From Siderastrea radians (taxonomy: Eukaryota > Cnidaria > Anthozoa > Scleractinia > Rhizangiidae), in NCBI GenBank assembly GCA_964017195.1, contig OZ024895.1, forward strand, positions 13,818,034 to 13,882,033: a DNA stretch of 64,000 bases, read 5' to 3'. Below, piece after piece: positions 1 to 12,250 of this stretch. Position 1 is the first letter of the stretch. Every line of letters begins with the position of its first letter. Both the position numbers and the translations under genes were made by a program. Below the pieces are notes generated by a model, which saw only the letters and a program-made list of their open reading frames with translations, was not told where the DNA came from and did no database searches.

Positions 1-781
1 CAATGCGTATACATGGATCTATTACAGTCCCAATGATTGATTGCGCGCGATTGATCGCATCGACCGATGTCAATGGACGCAAAACCAGAATAGCCACTTA
101 CACTTTTTGTAAAAATAAAACATAAACAGACAGTGAGCACATTACCATAAGCATGATTTTGGAGCAAGCCCGTAGCTACTGTTATTTTGTGGTAAATCAA
201 CGTTCCTTCTGTTTTCATTTGGCAACGAATGTAGCACTATTTCGACAAGCACAGTGTCAGTACTATTGCTGAAACCCATAGATGTTTTTCTTTCCCTCTG
301 CTACTGATACACGGACTCCTTCCGCCGTACAACTTTGGCAGAGCCCGGAAGACTCGGCCTTCGCCTTAACTTTCCTGAACCCTACGAGGCATTCAATTTA
401 AAGATCTCCTTCTCCACCGCGAAAACACTTCAGAATTCAGAAATATACGAAATCGATACGGCGACACACACTAGTGCTTTCGGATCGCTAACGGCAGCGA
501 TGGAAGAAGATACAAATCAGACTTCACAACAATAAAAAAAATGGCGAATTTTTGATATATGAAAAATGTACCTCCGGGCACAAAGCACTTTGGGTGACAC
601 TGGCTCTTTAAATCTTGAGGTTTTTTGAAACAGATTGAGAACCAACTTGATTCTGTGACTTAGAAACCCATTCGTTTCCTGTGGTTGCAAGGTCTCACAT
701 GTGATTGGTCAAAACAGTATTAACACAATGAACTTTCCAGAAATATTTTCAGTGTTCACGGTTTTCTTAGTTTGAGTGTAA
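1..781. other. no supported gene
   Basis: No convincing coding exon is seen. A 66-codon open frame at 335-535 starts at TTG, ends at TAA and matches nothing I recognise, so it is not called. Confidence 0.5.
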
Positions 782-790
782 TACAAAGAC

Positions 791-947
791 TAGACTGCGA
801 GTAGTCTAATTTTGGCGATGGCGATTTGTGGGGCAGGCGAAATACCCACGCGCGTGCACGAAATTTCGAGGAGACCCGTGCGCGCGTGTTTGTATTTCGC
901 CCACCACACAATCGCCACTGCCAAAATTAGAGACTAATTGCAGTCTA
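791..947. mobile_element. MITE with 9-bp target duplication (MULE-like)
   Basis: The ends are inverted copies beginning TAGACTGC..., and the inner sequence (GCGAAATAC and its complement, ATTTTGGC...) folds back across the whole 157 bp. It is flanked by TACAAAGAC (782-790) and TACAAGGAC (948-956), a 9-bp direct repeat with one mismatch. A longer relative with the same termini and a perfect 9-bp duplication lies at 40649-40873. Nine-base duplications are typical of Mutator-like elements. It is non-coding. Confidence 0.75.
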
Positions 948-1037
948 TACAAGGACTTTCCTGAAATTTGAGATGGTGTGCTACCTAACGAACCATGACA
1001 TGATGTGACAGACCTTTTTTTTATTTTTTATTTACAG

Positions 1038-1144
1038 AACTTCTTAAGGAAAGATTTCTGCTTCCTGAAGATTTGAAGACAGATCAGGAATGTGGACTTG
1101 CAGTAAACAATTTCTTAAAGCAGTTTCCCCCAGGAGCACTGTAA
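1038..1144 (+). CDS. terminal coding exon of an unidentified gene
   Basis: A pyrimidine-rich tract ending in TTTACAG at 1037 precedes a short open frame. Its first two bases complete a codon, followed by LLKERFLLPEDLKTDQ and ending NNFLKQFPPGAL at TAA 1142-1144. An AATAAA polyadenylation signal follows at 1310-1315. I do not recognise the protein. No matching 5' exon was found in the preceding kilobase, so the gene may begin upstream of the window, with the MITE at 791-947 lying in its last intron. Confidence 0.5.
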
Positions 1145-1489
1145 AATCAAATTGACTGGTATTTCAGTTTGTTTTTTAAACAGTGCTTTCGGTTGGTAAT
1201 GTCATCAGATTTCAAAATGTTATACACATGTATAAAACAACGGTAAGCCTTGTTTTATACTTAAATTTTAAGATCTGATCTAATAGTTGTAAATTAAGGG
1301 TAATTTATAAATAAACTAGTCATGAATGAATACAGGTCTCTGTGTTTAATTTCTTGTTCAGGGGTCAAGTTTCTTTAAATTGGAGGAAAGCACATTTTCC
1401 TTTATTAAAAGCAAATTAAACAAAGTAACTGTAAAAATGTAGCCACTTTTTCAGTTAATGGCTGCCCTGACTAGCTTAGGACTGGTCAG
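1145..1489 (+). promoter_or_regulatory. 3' flank with polyadenylation signal
   Basis: AT-rich 3' flank with AATAAA at 1310-1315, consistent with the 3'UTR end of the exon at 1038-1144. Nothing else is seen. Confidence 0.4.
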
Positions 1490-1765
1490 GTCCACAACAA
1501 CAACAAAAAAATGGCTTGGGGTTGACTGGCCCAGGCTGGCCTGAAAAGCAGAAAATATTTTCCATTTGGGCCGGCTGGGGCCGGCCTGGGCTGTCCTGGT
1601 CCAGGGTGGGCCAGTCCCTGTCATATGTCTGTCTTGGGCCGGCCCGGGCCGGCCAGGGCCGGCTTCTCATTAGCATTTTTCAAAAATGCTAATTTTGGGC
1701 CGGTCTGGGCCGGCCCTGTGGGGACGGCCCAGGCCAGCCCGGGCCGGCCCAAGCAGGACGCTTTT
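1490..1765. repeat. GGCCGG-rich compound palindrome
   Basis: Repeated GGCCGGCC/GGGCCGG words in an otherwise AT-rich neighbourhood. They are arranged around a central hairpin (ATTAGCATTTTT / AAAAATGCTAAT near 1670-1694), with outer GGGCCGG blocks pairing across it. Open frames on both strands here are by-products of stop-poor GC-rich sequence. Confidence 0.7.
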
Positions 1766-2585
1766 TTGCACGGGCAGTCAATCAATAACTCAATAAATAA
1801 ATCAATCTGTGACTTCAGTGTTGCCAATGCGAATAACAAATGGTCCAGTAATGACTAGTGACTTTATTTGATGCACAGATTATGACTCACTCTCTTACTA
1901 CCCCAGACCGTGATGGCAGTAGATCTCGAGACTTTAGTTCTTTTTGGTTTGATAATTTGTCATCAATAAGCATTGTTACTGATTGCCATAATCTGGTACC
2001 AAAGAAAAGCAAAAGGAATAGCCTCTTCCTAAATCATTTCAGAATAGTCTGAAACCTAACAGGCAATGAACTGACAAAAAGGGATCAGACTGTGGTGAAT
2101 CAGTCAATCGATATAGTGTTCCCCATAAAGAGAATTCAATCAAATAGGTCTGACTCTTCATTCCTGGGATAGCAGTGGGGGGGGGGGATACTCCCCCCAA
2201 AAAATATATGGGGCAGGGTGTGCTCATCACATATTTTGAAGTAGAGCCCTAAAAGGTGTACTTCAGGATTCATTCCATTTTCATACATCATCCACTTAGT
2301 AGTACTGAGGGGTCAGTCAAACTAATCAATGACATCAAAATGTTAAGCAGAAAAAGACAAAAAAATATATAACCTTATTTCAAAACTGCTCTTCAAATTT
2401 TTTATTTGAATTGATAAAGTGTGTCTGGGAATATAGCTAAAAGTACAAATTTCTTAACCAAACCCTTAATAATAAACTGCCATATTTTCCTGACATCAGG
2501 TTGATAGAATAAAAACCTGTAAGAAAAACAAAGCAGATTTTAATTATCGCAATTACCAATAGTAGGACAGTCAGTGTGCACGCGC
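1766..2585. other. no supported gene
   Basis: AT-rich sequence with a G homopolymer near 2177. No coding or repeat structure I can support. Confidence 0.5.
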
Positions 2586-2616
2586 CAGAGAAAAATGAGA
2601 GACTGCTCGTAGTCTA
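2586..2616. repeat. isolated end of the MULE-like MITE family
   Basis: GAGAGACTGCTCGTAGTCTA matches the right terminus of the element at 40649-40873. No left end or target duplication was found nearby, so this is a solo fragment. Confidence 0.5.
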
Positions 2617-2728
2617 TGAGAATGGTACCAACTTGGGCCGGTACGACTTCAGATCGACTCTAAATGCTTACCTCTGTTTACACGAAACGTACGAAACATG
2701 AAGCTAGTATAAAATAATTATCATCTTA

Positions 2729-3008
2729 GGCTGTGTTTACATGAGTGATTTCATCCCAAGATGACTTTCATATCGGTGTCTGGTCATTTACCTGTAAGTT
2801 TTTACATGGTTTGGAGCTGAAATGGTGTTTACCCTGGAACGATTTCATCCCGGTGCTGAAGACTTGGATAAAATCGTCCCAGGGTGAACACACGTCAGCT
2901 CCAAATCATGTAAACATTCACAGGTAAATGACCAGACACCGCAATGAAAGTCACCCCGGGATGAGATAAAAGTCATCCCGGGATAAAGTCACTCATGTAA
3001 ACAGGGCC
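2729..3008. mobile_element. Harbinger-like MITE with TTA duplication
   Basis: A 280-bp foldback. The left end GGCTGTGTTTACATGAGTGA is the inverted match, with one mismatch, of the right end. Internal arms such as CAGGTAAATGACCAGACACC and GGAGCTGA also pair. TTA at 2726-2728 and 3009-3011 is a plausible 3-bp target duplication, the size and composition expected for PIF/Harbinger. It is non-autonomous. A Harbinger transposase relic lies 4 kb downstream. Confidence 0.7.
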
Positions 3009-3011
3009 TTA

Positions 3012-4501
3012 GGCTGGTTTAACTCATCACTGCTGCTGAACCAATATGAATGACTCAGAACGGTTTAAAATCAAGCTAGGGTGCCACTTAAGCATGAACA
3101 GGGTTCCGATTGGTCTGAGATATTTGTTTTGGGTATGCACGTTTAATAAGTGGCGTTGGAGCATTCCAAGCTGTTGGATAATAGATAAACTGGATTTTTA
3201 AGGATGGGATGGTTGCGGACAATATTAACACAAACAGAGTTTAGATTGGTCTCAGGTAAACACCGCATGCCAGGCTGACTTTCAGACCGGTGTCATGTAA
3301 ACAAAATCGTACCAGTCTGAGTTTGCACCAGTCTCATGAAATCAGGGCGTTACTGCCCCTGGGTCTCTGAGGATGTTGTTAAACATTCTTGAGAGCTGCT
3401 CGACTTTAGGCTAAGGGGGTGTTTACATAATACCAGCATGATTTTCATTCTGGTACAAGTTCCTCCCGATTTCCTCTTGTTTCTCTGTATTTGTTTCATG
3501 ATTACAGCACAAAATCTCATAACTGTACAAGTCATACCTGTGTGAGCTTGCCCCAGTAGTGCTACTGGGTCACAATAATCACTGTGGTACGGAAACCCAT
3601 ACATGGTATAACTGTTTGATTCCTTCTGCATTAAGTTTTAACCCTTTAACCATCAAGAATAAATCTTACATCACCGTGAAAAATGGATTTTGTAACTTAA
3701 GTGGGTATAAGGTTTTCATCACCTACCCCAATGGAAGTCTTGATGGAACACTCACGTAAATGTTGTGATTTAATTTTATCCTTGGTTCAACTTTTATTTT
3801 CCTTTATGAGTATTAGGATTGCCAAATTTTCTTTTTCCGAAAAGGCTGTTTTAGCCACCCAGTCTTCTATGTGTTTACACGACAGTATAAAACAGATCAT
3901 GCTCAAATTCCACACTACAGAAATTTGTGCTTGTTCTCACACACTTAAAGGCAGATGGTTTAAATATCTGGTATATTTGAATGATTTTAAAACTGTTTAA
4001 CTGTGCTTAATTATGTTTGACTGGGTTCAGAAATTGGAAGCAAACACTGCTGTATGCATATTATTGGTTTAATTGTGTTCAACTACCGAACCCAAATTAA
4101 ACCGATCATTGCATTTGACCCAGTTCATTTTACTGAACAGTGAGATAGTACGTAAGCTGGGATAATTATACGATTGATATCTTCCATGTGCATACCTTCA
4201 CTGTAAGAAAAGCTACATCACTGATCACTGCTGACATATACATGCCTAGTATAGATAAAAAAGGATCAGTGGAAACAACAACTTCAGGGCTAAAAATTGA
4301 CAGTCTCCTGGTTGCCAGTAGCAATTTAAAACTGACCAGGGCCACTAAAAGTTGAGGTTTGTTTTTATTGACATGTGACCAGGCTTACTTAGAGTTCTAC
4401 AGTATGTGGTACTTTTTCCACATGATTATTGGCGAAATCCCTGGATAAAAGACTTACTTCTCACCCGGGTTGGGAGGGGTCTATTCAAGTAAATATCGTT
4501 T
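3012..4501. other. no supported gene; diverged foldback fragments
   Basis: Contains scattered GTGTTTACAT / ATGTAAAC words around 3255-3440 that resemble decayed relatives of the MITE at 2729-3008. The open frames at 3350-4000 show no recognisable domain. Confidence 0.4.
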
Positions 4502-4931
4502 TAAGACGGAATCCATTAGGAAATTGAGTAATTTTAGTTTTCAGTGGACAAAAACCTTGTACCAGAACAATTTAAAGCAAATCGCATTCTTTTTTACATT
4601 TTTTGAGAGCTATGGATATAATTTGTTATCTGTAATAACCCCAAAGACAATTTCTTATGGGAGCCCGAGAAAATAAATTTCAAATTTCACAAAATGTAAT
4701 CTTACACATAAAAATTTACCTATTTCACCTGTGTTTACACAATATTTCCTGTGAAAACTGAAATTTAATTTCACGGGCTCCCATACGAAATTGTCTTTGG
4801 TGTTATTACAGATAACTTATTACGTCTATAGCTCTTAAAAAGTGTAAAAAAGAATGTGATATACTTTAAATTATTCTGGTACAAGGTTTTTGTCCACTGA
4901 TTACTCAATTTCCTGATGGATTCCGTCTTAA
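4502..4931. repeat. large inverted repeat (foldback element)
   Basis: The arm at about 4502-4690 (AAGACGGAATCCATTAGGAA...) pairs with the arm at about 4755-4931 (...TTCCTGATGGATTCCGTCTT). The match runs through AAAAACCTTGTACCAGAA and CCAAAGACAATTTC and surrounds a spacer of roughly 60 bp. The arms differ at several positions, so it is not an assembly artefact. Confidence 0.8.
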
Positions 4932-7101
4932 TTTTTTTTATTTAGACTAGAGGATTTTGAAAGCCACTTTATCTAAATGGCCTGGTCCACTATACTAAGC
5001 GAGTAAGTGAAAAGACCCTGGGGACGAGGTTGGAATTCAAGGATACTGGCCCGAGTTGCAATTCAATGATTCAAGCATTGAAGTTAATTTTTTACCCTGC
5101 AAATTATGGAATAACTTAATCAGTAAAAGTAGAGAATGAGATGTACATAAAAATTACATCCACCTGCTTTGAACTCGATTATCTTAAGCATATTTTCCCA
5201 AAAGTGATCAACACATAACTTTTAATAAACGTTTTACATGTACCTAATTCGAAATTTAAATTTGTTGTTTGTCATCAAATCATGCCAACTATAGCTTTGA
5301 ACCTTACTTAATCTAAGAAACATTCGTGAGTCATTAGATGTATATAAATAATTTGCAAGCAGTGAAGAAAAGCCCAGCTAATAAACAAATGGAGTTGGAG
5401 ATAAAATAAAGTATGTTATGTGTTATGTTATGTTGTTATGAGATGTTTACAACACGTAAGCTTAAATGATGCTACACAAAAGAATTTAAGCTTATCTGCC
5501 AGCATCAACATTAGGAGAATAGCCTGACCTTCTTGCTTTAAGCAATAGCTATTTGAAACATTATTTTTAACAGCAACGCTGTAATTAAAGTTACTGAAAA
5601 CATAAAGAATGCGATGCTACACTTTTACTTGGCCAACAAATAACATACGATTCACAGACGAGTGTACAAAAACTACATCACCTCATATAACGTTTATTTT
5701 AAGACTTACGAAACTTAATAAACTTTAGTTACCAACCTAAGTGTCGATCGTTCGGCTTTTTGCTACCGGAACGAAAATGGCAAATTATTTAAGCACTGGA
5801 CTAACGATAAATATGAAACAGTAAACTATAATGATCGATCGGTAAAGCCCTGCTAATATATTAAGCATTTTACCGCAGACAATAAAAAGCTATAATTACA
5901 CGTACCTGACATGAGCAATGCAGCGAAAAATGAAGTGCTGTCCTCTTTCCGAGAAACCATTAACAATTCTTTAGCAGAAATGGACCACAGAAAGCTAAAA
6001 CACCTTTTCACCCCATTTTTCAGCTTTTGTCGCTAGCTATGGCGCCGCGCCTAAAAAGTGCACCAGTCTTCCTGAGCAATCCGTGACATTGGTGCCCAGT
6101 ACTCCGCGTGCCTGCAAATTCACATCCCTGAGCTATATGAAAAGGAATTTTTTAATAACGTAGTCAGAAAGAGCATAGTTTGAAACCAAATACGCTGATT
6201 CGTTTTTACATTTATATTAAACCCTCACAAAACAGGGGATTATCAAAAGTTTAAGGTTCATTTTTCATCTTGTTTTTTCAAAAGGAAAAATAATAATGGA
6301 CGTTTTTGAATAACTTGCAATTTTTTATGCAATACTGCTGTGAGAAATTACGAATTTATTGAGCTTGAAGCAGTTTTAAAGTGATTGAATTTTCTGTGCA
6401 TTCCGGTGACGTGACCAATGACGTCACAACAGTGAGCATATCATGGTCGTTACTTTCATGCGAAGTTCTATTGACCAGCCAAGCTTTGTTTCTCTCCGCC
6501 TTAAACTACCATAGTTACTGACTCCTTACCAGTCCCCTGGGAAATGCTCCTGTACAGAGCCACCTTAACTTTCAAATGCCAGATGTCAACTGGCAATTTC
6601 CATATTGCCCATTCCAATGACTATCAGGGCACGTTATCTGCTTTTGAATTGATGGAGGCCTGTTCTTGCAGTGAGCGAAAACATATTTTTTGCCATAGTC
6701 ACGTGAATAATGACGTCATCACCCTAACGTTAATATGAGGGATAACTTTCACAAAGTTGTAAATAACACATGGTACAGCATTCTCTTCGACCACAAATTA
6801 ACTAAGTTATTTTGCATTGAAATTTTCGTGGTGCAAAGCATTCTGGGAAGGTTCTTATTATAATTATAATATTGTTTTTAATTATTATTATTATTATTAA
6901 ATCAAAGACAAGATTGGGGGTGTCTCTGTGGCAAAAAAAATGCTATTTAATGCTCTTTATGCTGTTTAATTTCACATCCTACATCATATACAAATGCTTC
7001 ATACTGCTGACCGGACTGTTATGTCACTCAATCGCAAAAGTGATATTTTTCTGAGTTCATTAGTATATCCATCATCCGTTTGTAAAATATTACAAGCTTA
7101 C
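4932..7101. other. no supported gene
   Basis: AT-rich. TGACGTCA-type words occur near 6419 and 6713, and a short ATT microsatellite lies near 6880-6900. No exon is supported. Confidence 0.45.
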
Positions 7102-7568
7102 CGTCGGGCCATTTGATGTAGGTAGCACATAGATCAGTAAAACCAAGAGCACTTCGTTTTAACACTCTATACATGCTACTTAAAGTTATGTTGAATCGAT
7201 CACCTACTAGTCTCGACACCTCTTAGCTATATATAGTTAGCCATTGTCCAAATGAAGATGAGCACTTGCTTCTCTGGAGGTATACACTCTCTACCTCTGT
7301 TACTAAGTGGAATTCGCCCTGTATTTATAACTTCTCGACAGAGCTGTTCAAATGTGCCACGAGTAAGTCTAAAATGGCTTTGAAATTCGCTCAAGCTATA
7401 CTGGGGTGCTGTAGCCTCAAAATAGCCAAGTACGCGATTTAAATCTCTCCGCATAAAGCAGGAAGCAGCACCTAAAACTGACAAGTCGTCGCATTCCTCT
7501 AAAAGCTCATTGACGACTTCAGATTCCTCAGAACCTTCACAGAGCAGCATAGCACACATGTCCACCAT
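7102..7568 (-). pseudogene. decayed PIF/Harbinger transposase, N-terminal part
   Basis: The open frame from 7568 encodes a region typical of HARBI1-like transposases upstream of the DDE core. It contains FQSHFRLTRGTFEQLCREV (a helix-turn-helix-like segment) and ends LIFIWTMANYI. The expected continuation (EVSRLVGDRFNITLSSMYRV, then IKWPDG) follows only after a stop and a frameshift near 7210-7230. It ends at a GTAAGC donor at 7102. No exon with the catalytic DDE half was found downstream on this strand. The copy is therefore broken and truncated. The family assignment rests on motif recognition alone. Confidence 0.65.
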
Positions 7569-9336
7569 GATGGTCTGAGAAAAGAACCGCGCGGGAGAAT
7601 GGGTAACAGATCGCTTCGATCGGTAAATGTCGTTCCATTATTCAGCAGTCGGTCCGGCGGTCTCTGACCGGTCGGAATCATATAATGGAAAGCACCCTAA
7701 GCGATCAGAAGAGTCGGCCTAATTAACTCAGTGTACACATACACAAACAACTTCACGTTTACCGCAGGTTTTGATCAGCCAACAACCGATTTTAACACAA
7801 AATCCTTTAACCTTCATGTTGCTGTATCACAGATGAGAGCTGTGGTCCTTGTTCATGATAACATTCAAGCAAACTGCAAGGAAACTTGACAGGATATCGC
7901 AACTTACCATGCCGTTCCACCGAACATCCGCCGTTTTTGATGTGAGGATTCTCTTCTCCTATTTTCGTTGGAAAGCAGGCTTAAGGTGTCGTACAAAAGA
8001 TGCCTTTCCTGTGAAACTAGCTCTGAACTGAACAGCGAAACAAGAAGTCGTTAATACAAAAACATCTGTTACGTGCTTTGGGTGATGCCGCTAATTAATT
8101 CAGTCAGAACGAGTTTTAGTGAAATCGACAACTGCAGGTATGTACAGCGGTAACGAAATTTTGGGTGTATCGGGTGACTTTGAGGAATAAGATTAAATTG
8201 TTTTTCTCAAATAAGCTATTCTTGTCATCCTACGTTTATTAATTTAAGGACTGAGCGAAGATTCTCAGCAGATTGGTTTCAGATGAGCACTTAAAAATGC
8301 GTGAAACTGAAAAAAAAAAACGTACGTTGGTTGCGTGACGTTAACCCTAGAGGCTTTCCTGGTAGGCAGGGCGAAGGGATTTAAAGAATATATCGTCTGT
8401 TGGTTTTCCAAGAGGTACCACAGTTAATGAACTATGGCTGGATTAAAATACAAAGTTGGACATGAAAGCAGAAAGGGTTGAACGAAAAAGCTGTGCCTGG
8501 GCCTTTGCACGATAAAACGTTTATAGGATTTTATTCAGGACGTATAGTGAATCATTTTTATCAAATGCACCAACGATTTGAAAAAAGCCCGGGCATAGTT
8601 ATGCAGGGCAGGTTCCCTTTTATCAGTTTAAGTTAAAACTTCCGAGCAGACGGGCGAAAAAGTGGTGCCAAAAGGCAATTTATAGTCAATTCAGCCGCCA
8701 TTTTCTGACGCCATCTTGGCCGAGAAATCTCCGAGTATTTGAACACTGGGTGCTACTCTTTCGTTGCCCTGGAAATGAAATGACCAATCAAGTGTAGGAA
8801 ACAGCTTTTAGCTGGCCTGGTTGCTCTTTTTATAAAAATGGCGGACGAAGAAAGCTTCTTCGGCTTGTCTTTACTGTAAGCTAATTTCCACACAGGTGAA
8901 CGTATTTAACAACTTTGAGAGCCGAAACGAAACGTGCTGGATTTTTTCTACGAAAGGTTTGTCATAACAAGATCTTATTTTATAATTTAAGACACTTATT
9001 GAAAAGAGAAGCTGATGAAATAAATATCGAGTAAAAAAAGGAAATGAAGTTCTTGTCGTGTTTCCCCAATTTTTTAACAGCTTTTACCAACTGTTACGAA
9101 CCCATGTTTACGCTAGTCGTGCCATGCGCGACAATTTGGCGGCATATTCGGATAATAACGTTGCATACATTAATATGCGCGCTATTTAATGATATTCAGA
9201 CTCTGTACTCAATGTAGCTTCCACTCTGTCTTCGTGAGCAAATTTGTCCATTTCAATCATTTCAAACGTTAATATCTTGGGAAGACCTGAATTTTTTTCT
9301 TCTGTGAATGCTTCATTTGGAGACTAAAAGGAAAAA
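7569..9336. other. intergenic / possible 5' region of the next gene
   Basis: Mostly featureless. At 8838-8875 a short frame reading MADEESFFGLSL with an A-rich start context is followed by a GTAAGC donor. It could be a first exon, but I could not join it in frame to the gene at 9337, so it is not called as coding. Confidence 0.35.
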
Positions 9337-12196
9337 ATGACAGAATATTTTGGATGTGGTTTTGCACGCGTTGCGGTGAGACAGAGCTTTTTTAAACAAA
9401 ACGGCAAGGTTGAATATGATCAAGAACTACGGTGGAAAAGTTATCTAAGTCAGTTCAGAAGTCCTCACTGCGATCGATTTGTGGTAGCGGACAAAAAAGC
9501 TTACGACAAGCGCTCAAAGGCCCTTTCCCTGCATTTTAAGAAGAGGAAGACAAAGGACAAGAGCCAATATATTGAGCACTTCAGCCAAGGTAACTGGGAC
9601 AGCCTCCCCGAGCTCGAAAAAAAGCAACACGAAAGAGTGAATTGTCAAGCTTGTGATGTACATCACTATTTATTTCAGACTTTATTTCCCTCACGGGGTA
9701 AAAACAGTTCAATTGGTTTACAAGACACTGTGAAAAAAACACAAAAACGTGTTTTGCAACCTTCAAATGCTGTAAGTGCCAAGCCTACTTTAAAGGCTAT
9801 CAAAAAGGCAGTAGGCAAAATCTACGACGGAATTAATGGGCCCTTCAAAGAACTCTTTGGCATGTCCTTTGCTAAAGCCCAGACAAAGACTCCTGAGCTA
9901 AATCTGCAGGAGAAAAAATCCCCAGCTGAACTGAAGAAAGAACGAAGGGAAAAACTGACGACTGAAAAAAGGCAAATTGAGGAGTAGTGGTCAAAACGGG
10001 ACTGTGACACCATGCTGGGCACACGACAGTCATACAGTCAGCGACAGGAACAGCGTCTGGCTCTGTTTTTTGAGACCCCAGAGGAAGCAGACAACAGAGC
10101 TGCCAAACGGAAAAGCCTTGAAGACCATGGCCACCGCAAACGGAAGCGGCACTCACCAAAGCCTGAGGACCTTGACTTTGACAAGGAGGGACTCCTGAAA
10201 GAAGTAAATGAAATGAAAGATGGTGACAGGGTTAGTATTTCATTTCAAATGGCATTGTAACTATACAGTCACTGAACTGACTGGGGACTGCAGTTATGCA
10301 TTAGGGGAGAACAATCAGCCAAAATAAATAAATAAATAAATAAACATATAAATAATAGCCTTCCCTCTCTATTAAGGTCCTCTCTGTTTATTACCCCTGT
10401 CTCTCTATTAACCCCCTTTCCCATGCCAAAACGACTAACTACACACATCACAAAAACAATTATGCCACAGAGAAAATATCAATTTCAGTTATAAAGTGTG
10501 CAATGAGAATTTGGAAAATTTAATCTTAGTGTCTCCAATATCGATGATATAGAATAAGCCCATAGCCCCTCTCTATTAAGCTCCTCTTTCTAAAAAACCC
10601 CCTTCCTTGAGGCCAAAAAAAAATACCCTCCCCCCCCCCCGAGGCTTGATAAAGCTTTTACAGTAAATAAATAAATTATAGGGTAATACTTAGTACATGT
10701 ATAATGCAATAAACAACAGATTTTTGTGCTGAGGTCCATCTAATGAACAGGTTTGTTTTTGCCTTTTAGAAATTTACTCTGACCTTGCTCGCCGATATGG
10801 ACTGATGGAACAAACAAAGTTGGGGAACATGGTTGTCAGAGAATTTTTAGAAGCCAATAATGTACAGCTGGCCAGATTCAAGCAGTTTCGAGAAAACACT
10901 CCTGCTGCTAGACGAAGACTAATCCGCATGCAGGGTGGAGAGATATCAGTGCCACTACCACGCACAAATGATCAAATAAGGGATACCTTAAAGGTGATGA
11001 TAGCTTAAAATTTTGTATCATTGTTATATCTTGTTTGTTTGTTTCTTGCATAGTCTTTTCTTAAACCCTCTGGGCTCAATATCAGTCAGAGTCACAGCTC
11101 TACTTAATATTATTAATTCCTGCATGAAGAATTTATGATATGATAATTGATACCAGTAAATAATTCATTCCTATTTTTTTTTTGGCTGACCTTTTAAGCC
11201 CCAATATCAACATGCACATTCTTCTCACTGGCTTTTACAATCATTTCAAGCTTGCAGGCTAAAGGGTTCACTGCTTTAATACATATCTGTTTACACAGTG
11301 GTTAACAAGGGAAAATTATTTACTAACTGTAATTCATTTTCTTTAATTTGCACTTACAGAGCAAGATTGAGAGTGGAGAATATGTCCTTGGAGAAATGTT
11401 TGTCCCCCGAACATACAAAAAAGTTGTCCTTGCAGAAGATGGAACTATTAAAACTGAGTTATTTACAGTGTCAGGTCGAAAAATACCTCTTTCAGAAATA
11501 CGAGAATTAAGGATGCTCAAGGAACATGAAGACTTAGGACTACTTCATGCTCGAGCTGATGAATACTATGCTGGTATGACTACAGAACAAGTTAAAAACA
11601 GGTTTGCACAGCTTGGTGAAAGTACTAATTGCTTAGACACTGCAAATTTGAATGACATGAAAGAATGCTTAAAACATATTGAAAGGACACGTCATCTTAT
11701 GCTTTGGGCTGATAATTCAACCCTTTTAAACCATGGATACCTCCTGTTAACTGTAAATGTTGTTTATGATGAGGCACTTTTCTATACTGATAAAGAAATG
11801 GAAGAGCAGGGAAAGGGAAATGTTGATGTGCAGTCCCTTGTAGAGCGGCCACACATTTACATCCTGGCAAGATGTGGGTCATCCGAAGCTGAACAACTCA
11901 CTTACATTAAGACCAGAAAGACATGTTTGGAAAGCCTGGGAAACACAGTGGTGACATCTAGTGGAGTTGAAATCACAGATGTCATGAGATTTTTTCATGG
12001 TGATGGCCCACAGCAGGAATTTGAGAGTGGAGAACAGAAGGGTGGTAATGCTGGCTGTTCGGGATGCAGTGGTGATGCTAAAAGGTACGACTGCTTATCT
12101 GTTTCACTTTCAAAACCATTTTTATCATTGAGTGAACGTCTGAGGAAAGTTCTTCAAGGGCCTGCAGGCAGAAAAAAAAGACCTGGCGTTTATTAG
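9337..12196 (+). pseudogene. three-exon gene of a cnidarian-expanded family, unknown function, with one in-frame stop
   Basis: Exons 9337-10222, 10770-10993 and 11360-12196 join in phase (1, then 0) at a GTGACA donor and two AG acceptors. The product is a basic, lysine-rich N-terminal half with a CxxC...H region (CQACDVHH), then a globular half. The latter includes LARFKQF, EDGTIKTELFTVSG, a TEQVKNRFAQLG segment and a C-terminal FFHGDGPQQEFESGEQKGGN...CSGCSG motif. I recall this motif from uncharacterised multicopy anemone and coral proteins; that is memory, not a search. A TAG at 9985-9987 interrupts exon 1 while the same frame continues coding on both sides. Exon 3 loses family-like sequence after about 12170 and runs into repeats. 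This is either a pseudogene or an allele with a nonsense change. Confidence 0.6.
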
Positions 12197-12250
12197 GGTT
12201 CCGGCGTTTAATCGAGAAAATACGGTATTATATATATATATATATATATA

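Noticed and set aside
1476..1858. Proline-rich ORFs on both strands
   Set aside because: Stop-poor GGCCGG repeat sequence, no start context or domain.
8838..8875. Possible first exon MADEESFFGLSL with GTAAGC donor
   Set aside because: Phase 2 end could not be joined to the frame at 9337 with any visible acceptor.
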